Positions 7,490-13,855 of a stretch of DNA of 14,900 nucleotides are shown here, piece by piece (position 1 is the first letter of the stretch; each line of letters opens with the position of its first letter). The stretch is from Ignavibacteria bacterium (GTDB taxonomy: Bacteria; Bacteroidota; Ignavibacteria; Kapaibacteriales; UBA4661), in NCBI GenBank assembly GCA_013298375.1, contig JAAFHM010000058.1, forward strand, positions 1 to 14,900. Reading direction: 5' to 3'. The position numbers and the translations under genes were made by a program. Under the pieces are notes generated by a model. It was not told the origin of the DNA and did not search any database. It was given only the letters and a program-made list of their open reading frames with translations.

Positions 7490-8782
7490 ATGATTGAACG
7501 GTACACACGCCCGCAGATGGGCGCAATTTGGAGCGACACCAATAAATATCGCATCTGGCTGGACATCGAACTTGCGGCTACCGAAGCGCAAACCGAACTC
7601 GGCATTGTTCCCCGTGAAGCGCTCGAAACCATCAAAGCCAAAGCAAATTTCGAGGTGAAGCGCGTTCTTGAAATTGAGGAAACCACAAAGCATGATGTGA
7701 TTGCTTTTCTGACGAATGTGGCGGAATATGTCGGAGAACCAGCACGGTATATTCATTTAGGCATGACTTCCAGCGATGTTTTAGATACGTGCTTGTCGGT
7801 GCAGCTCAAGCAAGCGGGAGAGTTGCTTCTGCAAGCAATGGAGCGCCTTCGAGACATTACGGCGCGGCGGGCGGAGGAATTCAAATACACGCTTTGCATT
7901 GGTCGCACACACGGCATTCATGCCGAACCAACGACGTTTGGATTAAAATTTCTGCTTTGGCACGAAGAGGCAAAACGTAATATTGAGCGCCTTCGCCATG
8001 CCATAGAGACAATTTCCGTTGCCATGATTAGCGGTGCTGTCGGCACGTATGAGCATATTTCACCCAAAGTGGAAGAATATGTTGCAGCAAAACTCGGTTT
8101 GAAGCCTGCTCCCGTCTCAACGCAAGTGATTCAGCGCGACCGCCATGCGGAATTTTTATCGGTGTTGGCGATTATTGGGGCTTCGCTGGAGAAAATTGCC
8201 GTGGAAATTCGCCATTTGCAGCGCACAGAGGTTTTGGAGGCGGAAGAATATTTTTCCAAAGGGCAAAAAGGCAGTTCTGCCATGCCACATAAGCGCAATC
8301 CGATTGTTTCCGAGCGTGTGTGCGGGCTGGCGAGGCTTTTGCGAGGAAATGCGATGGCAGCGATGGAAAACGTCGCACTGTGGCATGAGCGCGACATATC
8401 GCATAGCAGCGTCGAGCGCGTTATCTGTCCTGATTCCACTATCACGCTTGATTATATGCTGCATCTGATGAATAATCTTCTGGAAAATCTTCTCGTTTAT
8501 CCAGATGCCATGCGCAAAAACCTTGATATTACTTGCGGTCTGACCTTTTCGCAAACAATCTTGCTCGAATTGGCGCAGCGCGGTGTTTCCCGTGAAGATG
8601 CTTACGCGATTGTCCAGCGCAATGCCATGCGCACCTGGCAAGAGCGCAAGCCATTTTTGGATTATCTGAAAGCCGATGAAGAAATTGTGCGCTATCTTTC
8701 TCACGCGGAACTGGATGAAATCTGTAACCTTGAAAAATCCACTCGCAATGTTGATGCCATCTTTGCGCGGTGCGGGCTGTAA
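7490..8782 (+). CDS. purB: Adenylosuccinate lyase
   Basis: PurB cleaves fumarate from SAICAR to give AICAR, and from adenylosuccinate to give AMP, in purine synthesis. The 430-residue length is normal for the short bacterial form. MTSSDVLDT, GRTHGIHAEPTTFG (general acid/base His region) and the fumarase/aspartase-superfamily signature GSSAMPHKRNP (residues 261-271, catalytic Ser262/Ser263 loop) are all present. The start is the ATG at 7490, giving MIERYTRPQM. A TTG one codon upstream extends the frame but is not needed. It is probably the first gene of a plus-strand unit reaching the terminator at 12327, with the PP2C phosphatase gene following after 56 nt. Confidence 0.97.
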   Translation: MIERYTRPQMGAIWSDTNKYRIWLDIELAATEAQTELGIVPREALETIKAKANFEVKRVLEIEETTKHDVIAFLTNVAEYVGEPARYIHLGMTSSDVLDTCLSVQLKQAGELLLQAMERLRDITARRAEEFKYTLCIGRTHGIHAEPTTFGLKFLLWHEEAKRNIERLRHAIETISVAMISGAVGTYEHISPKVEEYVAAKLGLKPAPVSTQVIQRDRHAEFLSVLAIIGASLEKIAVEIRHLQRTEVLEAEEYFSKGQKGSSAMPHKRNPIVSERVCGLARLLRGNAMAAMENVALWHERDISHSSVERVICPDSTITLDYMLHLMNNLLENLLVYPDAMRKNLDITCGLTFSQTILLELAQRGVSREDAYAIVQRNAMRTWQERKPFLDYLKADEEIVRYLSHAELDEICNLEKSTRNVDAIFARCGL

Positions 8783-8838
8783 GTAGCAATGTCCGCAAAT
8801 AACCATTTCCGAAATTCTCCGTTATCAAAGTAATCATC

Positions 8839-10542
8839 ATGTCCGGCACGGCAACATCTAATCTCATCAATCTTCAATCGCTGATAGATCTAAGCGCGGC
8901 ATTGAACGCCTCCGACGACGATGTATTTATTCTGAACACGGCGCTCCTGAGTGTGATGGGGAAATTGCGCACGTTCAAAGCCTGTGCCGTTATTCCCGAT
9001 AGCAGCAAAGAAGGGTTTTGGAAATGTACGACCACCAAGGGCATGAAACTTCCCGAAACCGCTTTCGCGCTTGCGTTTGAGCCAGATGAGTCGGGCGCTG
9101 TGCCTAATCCGCAGGACTATCCCATTTTTGCTGAATATGGTGTTGAACTTTGCCAGTCTGTGCGCAGCAGCAGCGATAGCGATGCTGGTTATTTAGCGCT
9201 TTTGTGCTTTGGTGCAAATCTTGCCAAACTGCCTTATACCGACGAAGAACGTCAGTATATCTCGCTTGTGGGCAGTATCACAGCAAATGCGCTGCTGAAT
9301 GCCCGCAATATCCGCTCTTTACGCGAAACAGGCTCGTATCTTGAGCGCAAAAACCAGCTTTTAACCACGCTTTTTGAGGTTAATCGTGAGTTTACTGCGC
9401 TTTTGCAAAAAGAAGAGATTTTGAAATTTCTGACCCTGCGTTTGATGGGACAGCTTGCGGTAAGCCGTTTTTCTGTTTTAATCAAAGGGCAAGACGGCAG
9501 TGTGGATTTTGATATTCCCGTCAATCGTCTCAAAATTACGCCCGAAGAAGTTCACGCGCTGATAAGCGATTACAAAGAGCATGGAGAGCAAGCATTGGAG
9601 CGGTGTTCGGAGATTATGCGCGATTGCGTTCTTGCCGCACCGATGAAAACGCAAAATGAAACCAAAGGTCTGCTCCTTGTTGGCGAAAAGATGAATAAAC
9701 AGCCGTTCACGGCGGAAGAGCGTAATTTCTTGGAGGCATTGGGTGGAACAGCGATGACGGCGCTCGAAAATGCGCGATTATTCCATGAAGAACTCGAAAA
9801 GAAGCGCCTCGAGGACGAACTAAATCTTGCCCGTACGATTCAAAAAGGCTTATTGCCACAGGAATTGCCACCGATTGACGGTTTTGATATTACGGGCATG
9901 AGTGTTTCGTCGAAGCAAATTGGCGGCGATTATTACGACGTGATTCCGCTTGGCAATGAAGAATGGATGCTGGTTATCGCGGATGTTTCGGGCAAAGGCA
10001 CACCAGCGGCGCTGCTGATGGCAAATACGCAAGCAGCATTGCGGGCGCTGGCTCCACTTCATTTGCCGCTCCCCTCAATGGTCAGCCGCATCAACGACCT
10101 TTTGTATGCAAATACAAGTTCAGACAAATTTGTTACCTTTTTTTGTGGTAAACTCAATTCTCGTGAGCGAACATTCACATTCTGTAATGCCGGACACAAC
10201 CCGCCGCTCGTTCTTCGTGCCGATGGAACATTGGAGCGCTTAACCGAAGGTGGTTTGATTTTAGGCATTATGGAAACACTCATGCCATATGAAGAAAAAA
10301 CCATGAGTTTTGAGTGCGGTGATATTTTGCTCTGCTACACCGACGGTGTTTCAGAAGCCTTGAACCTTCAGCACGAAGAATTTACCGAAGAACGCCTAGA
10401 AGCGTCCTTAGCGGCGTGTGCAAACGAAAGCGCCCTCGCGATTGTGGAAACTATCACCCGCGATGTACAAACACACGCCGGAAGCGCTCCGCAGTCGGAT
10501 GATATTACGATGCTTGTGCTGCGGTGTGGAACAATAAACTAA
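8839..10542 (+). CDS. GAF-domain PP2C serine/threonine phosphatase (RsbU/SpoIIE type)
   Basis: Such proteins dephosphorylate Ser/Thr residues, typically on anti-sigma-factor antagonists in partner-switching stress or developmental pathways, under control of an N-terminal sensor. The 567-residue protein starts with two probable GAF-like regions (about 15-160 and 170-315), each closing with an NALLNAR / TALENAR helix. A short coiled-coil linker (EELEKKRLEDELNLARTIQ) follows, then the PP2C_SIG catalytic domain. The metal-binding residues are visible: GGDYYD (362-367), ADVSGKG (381-387), CNAGHNPP, YTDG with Asp502, and QSDDIT (Asp554/Asp555). There are no membrane segments, so it is probably cytoplasmic. 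No anti-sigma kinase or STAS antagonist lies in the window, so its target is unknown. The DinB-fold gene follows after 27 nt. Confidence 0.93.
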   Translation: MSGTATSNLINLQSLIDLSAALNASDDDVFILNTALLSVMGKLRTFKACAVIPDSSKEGFWKCTTTKGMKLPETAFALAFEPDESGAVPNPQDYPIFAEYGVELCQSVRSSSDSDAGYLALLCFGANLAKLPYTDEERQYISLVGSITANALLNARNIRSLRETGSYLERKNQLLTTLFEVNREFTALLQKEEILKFLTLRLMGQLAVSRFSVLIKGQDGSVDFDIPVNRLKITPEEVHALISDYKEHGEQALERCSEIMRDCVLAAPMKTQNETKGLLLVGEKMNKQPFTAEERNFLEALGGTAMTALENARLFHEELEKKRLEDELNLARTIQKGLLPQELPPIDGFDITGMSVSSKQIGGDYYDVIPLGNEEWMLVIADVSGKGTPAALLMANTQAALRALAPLHLPLPSMVSRINDLLYANTSSDKFVTFFCGKLNSRERTFTFCNAGHNPPLVLRADGTLERLTEGGLILGIMETLMPYEEKTMSFECGDILLCYTDGVSEALNLQHEEFTEERLEASLAACANESALAIVETITRDVQTHAGSAPQSDDITMLVLRCGTIN

Positions 10543-10569
10543 ACTCTTTTCCTGTTGTTGATAGGTACT

Positions 10570-11046
10570 ATGACCGAAATCTCCCGCATTCTTGACCAGT
10601 TTCGCCGCGCATACAATGGTGACGCATGGCACGGCGAACCGCTTGCTTCGATTGTCCAGAATATCACCGCCGAACAAGCAAATAAGCGCCCTATTGCCGG
10701 AGCGCACACTATCTGGGAAACTCTGCTTCATATCACCGCATGGGAAGGTGAGGTTTTACGGCGCTTACAGACTGGCGTGATGCAAATGCCCGCCGACGGC
10801 GATTGGAACACCGTTCAAGAGGCATCGGAAGCCGCTTGGAATGAGGCTTTACAGCGATTTCACAAGGTTCATGGTGCATTAGAGCAAGAAATAGAGAGCC
10901 TTTCGGACGAGAAGCTCCCCGTCATGCTTGGTACGGTGCGCGAACGAGAAACGGGCGGCGGCGTTTCGGTGTATGTCTTGTTGCATGGCATTGTTCAACA
11001 CAGCATTTATCATGCAGGACAAATAGCAATTTTGAAAAAGGCTTGA
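10570..11046 (+). CDS. DinB-fold protein (putative metal-dependent enzyme)
   Basis: The 158-residue protein matches the DinB/YfiT-like four-helix bundle family, whose members bind a divalent metal with three histidines and include thiol-S-transferases. The typical pattern is present: HTIWETLLHITAWE near residues 46-59 and HGIVQHSIYHAGQI near 139-152. His54, His144 and His148 are therefore the likely metal triad. I start it at the ATG at 10570, because the longer frame opens with a TTG 15 nt earlier and adds only MLIG-T. A short AGGT precedes the start. Its substrate cannot be told from sequence, and this DinB is unrelated to DNA polymerase IV, which shares the name. It lies between the phosphatase gene and an unrecognised gene in the same direction. 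Confidence 0.85.
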   Translation: MTEISRILDQFRRAYNGDAWHGEPLASIVQNITAEQANKRPIAGAHTIWETLLHITAWEGEVLRRLQTGVMQMPADGDWNTVQEASEAAWNEALQRFHKVHGALEQEIESLSDEKLPVMLGTVRERETGGGVSVYVLLHGIVQHSIYHAGQIAILKKA

Positions 11047-11147
11047 GTGGAATGTATGGCAGTATGCTTTTGCCAACAGTTCTACTCAAACTATGCAACT
11101 TTTTCGTTCCTCAAGCGTCTCAAAATATCAATTCACAACCTCATTAC

Positions 11148-11154
11148 AAAGGAG
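11148..11154 (+). promoter_or_regulatory. Strong ribosome binding site fixing the start at 11160
   Basis: AAAGGAG is placed 5 nt before the ATG at 11160. It is the clearest Shine-Dalgarno sequence in the window. It shows that the 160-residue protein starts here and not at the upstream codon 11043 that the open frame would allow, which overlaps the end of the DinB-fold gene. Confidence 0.8.
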
Positions 11155-11159
11155 TAACA

Positions 11160-11642
11160 ATGCGAGAACTTTCCATTGAAAGCAACGGCAGTTTAGAAAA
11201 AACCGCAGTGTATATGAATGGCGAACAGTTGGGCGGTATTCATCAAATGATGCTGCACATTAGCGAAGATGGTGATTTCGACACGATTTTAGTCTATGAA
11301 GGCACCGATAAGCAGATGTACACCAAAAATATGTTTAGTGATTACCTTGACAACATCAAAAAAGTCCCCCCAACCTTTAGCGAAGAAGAAGCACAATTTT
11401 TACGACTTCTCACGGTGACAAGCGATGGTTCCCTCGAAAGCACCATGGTTTATATCAATGAAGAGCCTCAAGACGGTATTGTTGATCTTTTAGTACAGAT
11501 TCAGCGCGGCACCCCTGCTCAACGCGGCGGCATTACGACGATGTTCAAGAAACAAGAATCGGGTGAACGCCCATTATTCAGAGCAGAAATTCAATACCGA
11601 AATGAAGACGATACTGTCTCGACCGAATCGGTTTTTGGTTAA
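11160..11642 (+). CDS. Unrecognised cytoplasmic protein with two related halves
   Basis: I do not recognise this 160-residue protein. It has no signal peptide, membrane segment or catalytic motif. It is acidic and its pattern suggests mostly beta strands. Residues 4-34 and 84-114 align without gaps at an offset of 80: both read L-[ST]-[IV]-x-S-[ND]-GSLE-x-T-x-VY-[MI]-N-x-E, with 14 of 31 positions identical. The likeness resumes around F40 and the matching FRAEIQY stretch, with a longer insert (AQRGG...SGERP) in the second half. It therefore looks like a tandem duplication of a small domain of about 65-80 residues. The start is set by a strong Shine-Dalgarno sequence. It lies 113 nt after the DinB-fold gene and 59 nt before the Gly/Ser-rich membrane protein gene. 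Function unknown. Confidence 0.8.
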   Translation: MRELSIESNGSLEKTAVYMNGEQLGGIHQMMLHISEDGDFDTILVYEGTDKQMYTKNMFSDYLDNIKKVPPTFSEEEAQFLRLLTVTSDGSLESTMVYINEEPQDGIVDLLVQIQRGTPAQRGGITTMFKKQESGERPLFRAEIQYRNEDDTVSTESVFG

Positions 11643-11701
11643 TATTGGGTTGTTGGTTGCCAAATTTGCGTATCTCCTTATTTTCCATAACTTTCTTTGC
11701 T

Positions 11702-12298
11702 ATGAATATGATAACACAATCAAACTCCCGAATGTGGATAGCCGCCACGCTTTGTATTCTTTTCGGCTTAACACTTTTTCTTGCTGAAGCAGAAGCACAG
11801 CGTCGCGGTGGCGGCAGCTTTGGCGGTTCCCGCCGAAGCACCCCTTCTTACGCTCCCAGTCGCCCATCGGCACCTTCATCCTCAATGCAACGTAGCGGCG
11901 GTAGTTTTGGCGGCTCTCGGTCAATGTCTCCGGCTGCCGGTAATAGCTATCGCAATTCGTATGGTATTCCTCGCCAGAGTGCGCCCGTGTCTGTCCCTGG
12001 GGCATCCTCGCCCTACATGGTACATAGTTACGGTGGTTATACCGATGGTTTGATGATGGGGTATTTAATGGGGCGCACTTCGGCAATGTGGTACACTCCG
12101 TTCCATCCGGCATTTTATTACTCGCGCCCTGTTTATGTCAATAATCCCGATGGCACGATGGAGGTTTATCCGCCGACCTTCTCTTTTTTCCGGCTTTTTA
12201 TGGGATTAGCTATTTTAGGCTTGATTGTCTGGCTGGTAATGCGCTTTTTCCGTCGCCGTGCTGGGGTTGAGAGCGATTCGCAATCATCGTTTGCTTGA
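11702..12298 (+). CDS. Gly/Ser/Arg-rich exported protein with C-terminal membrane anchor, function unknown
   Basis: From the ATG at 11702 the protein has 198 residues. The longer open frame begins at a TTG at 11645 and would add 19 residues before the signal peptide. Residues 11-32 form a hydrophobic leader ending in AEAEA|Q, a likely signal peptidase I site. The mature part begins with RRGGGSFGGSRR. The octapeptide GGSFGGSR occurs at 37-44 and again at 66-73, in a Ser/Pro-rich, probably disordered region. A Tyr/Met-rich stretch follows (GGYTDGLMMGYLMGRTSAMW), then one membrane segment at about 165-182 and a short RFFRRR tail, which predicts a periplasmic body and cytoplasmic end. The leader resembles Gly/Ser-rich N-termini of Tim44-like or DUF1517 proteins, but no such domain follows. 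It is the last gene before the 12327 terminator. Confidence 0.75.
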   Translation: MNMITQSNSRMWIAATLCILFGLTLFLAEAEAQRRGGGSFGGSRRSTPSYAPSRPSAPSSSMQRSGGSFGGSRSMSPAAGNSYRNSYGIPRQSAPVSVPGASSPYMVHSYGGYTDGLMMGYLMGRTSAMWYTPFHPAFYYSRPVYVNNPDGTMEVYPPTFSFFRLFMGLAILGLIVWLVMRFFRRRAGVESDSQSSFA

Positions 12299-12326
12299 AA
12301 TTCTACTGTAAACGACAACATATTTC

Positions 12327-12372
12327 GAGCGTGGTTGGATGTCTTTGATCATTCACCACGCTCATTTTTTTT
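12327..12372 (+). terminator. Strong Rho-independent terminator
   Basis: A perfect 9-bp stem, GAGCGTGGT (12327-12335) pairing with ACCACGCTC (12355-12363), closes a 19-nt loop. One A and then eight T residues (12365-12372) follow. It begins 28 nt after the stop of the Gly/Ser-rich protein gene and so ends the purB-to-12298 unit. Confidence 0.87.
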
Positions 12373-12436
12373 GTATTGCCCGCATGGATGCGGCTTAGGG
12401 GTTTTCTCAAATTCTTACGATGATCATTCCTTTTTT

Positions 12437-12458
12437 AGATACCGAAAATTTTGTATCT
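12437..12458. promoter_or_regulatory. Inverted repeat upstream of the CADD-type gene, possible operator
   Basis: AGATAC (12437-12442) and GTATCT (12453-12458) are perfect inverted copies flanking CGAAAATTTT, which is itself nearly palindromic. The 22-bp dyad lies 49 nt before the start codon, where a repressor or activator site would be expected. No T-tract follows, so it is not a terminator. Function is inferred from position and symmetry only. Confidence 0.35.
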
Positions 12459-12507
12459 TACGCGTTGATTTTCCCTGTCTTTTTTCATTTCTTTATGTTG
12501 AACTATC

Positions 12508-13197
12508 ATGCAAAGCGCAGCATTCCTTGACGCATTAGACACGATCATTAGTGAGCGCAAAATGCTAGAACACCCTTTTTACCTGATGTGGAACGAGGGT
12601 GCCTTGACCTTGGATATGCTTCGCAGCTATGCAAAAGAGTATTATTGGCAGGTTTATTACTTTCCAACATTTGTCAGCGCCACTCATGCAAATTGTGATG
12701 ATATGACCGTGCGACAAATGCTTCTGGAAAATCTTATTGAAGAGGAGCATGGACCGAATAATCACCCCGAACTCTGGCTTCGTTTTGCCGAATCGTTGGG
12801 GGTGTCGCGTGAGGAGGTTCAACATGGAAAATATTTGCCAACGACCAAAGATTCGGTGAGCATTCTTCGAGAACTTGCGGGAAGGTCGAATCCTGCCGAG
12901 GGACTTGCCGCCTTGTATGCGTACGAATCTCAAATTCCCGACGTTGCGCGGACAAAAATTGATGGGCTAAAAAAGTTTTACGATATTCATTCGGAAGATG
13001 GCTTGATGTTTTTTACCGTCCATGAAGAAGCCGATGTGATTCATAGCCGTGTTACCCGTGAAGCACTCGTACGGATGTGTCCGACACCCGAATCCCAACG
13101 CATAGCGCTGGATGCCGCAAAGGAAGCGGCTGACGCAATAAATCTGCTTCTCGACGGTGTCTATGAATCATACTGTGCCTCGCGTCCCCTTGCCTAA
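12508..13197 (+). CDS. CADD-type di-metal oxygenase, probable self-sacrificing p-aminobenzoate synthase
   Basis: This 229-residue protein belongs to the TenA/PqqC-like heme-oxygenase fold and matches the CADD subfamily first described in Chlamydia. Family hallmarks are EHPFYLMWNEGALT, YAKEYYWQVYYFP, ENLIEEEHGPNNHPELWLRFAE, YAYESQIP and TVHEEADVIH. In C. trachomatis CADD, as I recall, the metal ligands are Glu81, His88, Glu142, His174, Asp178 and His181. Tyr27 is consumed to form p-aminobenzoate and Lys152 donates the amino group. Here Glu79, His86, Glu140, His172, Asp176, His179, Tyr25 and Lys150 all occur at a constant offset of two. The likely role is pABA supply for folate, with the protein as single-turnover substrate. 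It has no signal peptide. It sits alone between a terminator and the convergent rhomboid gene (30-nt gap). The fold is certain; the reaction is inferred from residue conservation. Confidence 0.9.
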   Translation: MQSAAFLDALDTIISERKMLEHPFYLMWNEGALTLDMLRSYAKEYYWQVYYFPTFVSATHANCDDMTVRQMLLENLIEEEHGPNNHPELWLRFAESLGVSREEVQHGKYLPTTKDSVSILRELAGRSNPAEGLAALYAYESQIPDVARTKIDGLKKFYDIHSEDGLMFFTVHEEADVIHSRVTREALVRMCPTPESQRIALDAAKEAADAINLLLDGVYESYCASRPLA

Positions 13198-13227
13198 TAA
13201 ACGTCCCCAATCTCTTCATTGTACAAA

Positions 13228-13851
13228 CTACAACGCAAAGGGGTCTTTGGGCGAACTTATCTGCCCAGTTCCCGATGCTGCTGTACTGCCGCGAATTGCC
13301 CCCAAATCCTTCTGTGCAAAGCCAAAAATACTTCCGCATACTCCGCCTAAAATATGGGCAAATTGGGAAATGTTATCCATTTTGAGCGTATTATAGATTT
13401 CTCGCCCTAAATATAAAACAACAATGATCACAAATGTTAGCGGAATATGACCTTGCTTGAGATTCGCAAATGAACTCAGCAAAATCATCATAAAGACAAT
13501 ACCGCTTGCTCCCATGAGTCCGGTAGGAAAGAAGAAATTATTGAGAAGCGAGGTAATCAATGCCGTTACCAAAATCATAATAAGCATCGTGCGCGAACCA
13601 TATTTCTCTTCGAGCAGTGGACCAATCAGGAGGATAATGGAAAAATTACCAAAAAGATGCTCCCAATTTGCATGACCAAAAATATGGGAAAAAAGCCGGA
13701 CATAGGTAACAATGTCATTCCACGGCATACCCGGTTGTGTTGAAAAAAATGATTGACCAATTCCACCGCCAGTAGAATTACTAAGAACCATAACCCCCGC
13801 AGACAGGAGTGCAAAGGTCAGAACGACAGGCGCATTGTAATCAAGTTTCAT
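13228..13851 (-). CDS. Rhomboid-family intramembrane serine protease
   Basis: Rhomboids cleave membrane proteins within the bilayer. From the ATG at 13851 the protein has 207 residues. The longer frame to 13971 overlaps lpxK and adds a polar stretch without family likeness. Six hydrophobic segments can be traced. HANWEHLFGN (residues 60-69) is the loop-1/TM2 signature that supplies His and Asn to the oxyanion site. GASG (114-117) holds the nucleophile Ser116 in TM4. AHILGGVCGSIFGF (165-178) holds the catalytic His166 in TM6. The full Ser-His dyad is present, so an active enzyme is expected. Some 25 polar residues follow TM6. The ATG lies 4 nt after the lpxK stop, so the two genes are surely co-transcribed and perhaps translationally coupled. 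The substrate is unknown. Confidence 0.92.
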   Translation of the reverse strand: MKLDYNAPVVLTFALLSAGVMVLSNSTGGGIGQSFFSTQPGMPWNDIVTYVRLFSHIFGHANWEHLFGNFSIILLIGPLLEEKYGSRTMLIMILVTALITSLLNNFFFPTGLMGASGIVFMMILLSSFANLKQGHIPLTFVIIVVLYLGREIYNTLKMDNISQFAHILGGVCGSIFGFAQKDLGAIRGSTAASGTGQISSPKDPFAL

Positions 13852-13855
13852 AGCA

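Noticed and set aside
8156..8806. 216-codon open frame on the minus strand inside purB
   Set aside because: It lies entirely antisense to the conserved purB coding region, except for its start, and has no recognisable domain. It is the reverse-strand shadow of a well-supported gene.
11043..11159. Extended N-terminus of the 160-residue protein
   Set aside because: The extension overlaps the end of the DinB-fold gene, while a strong AAAGGAG sits just before the ATG at 11160.
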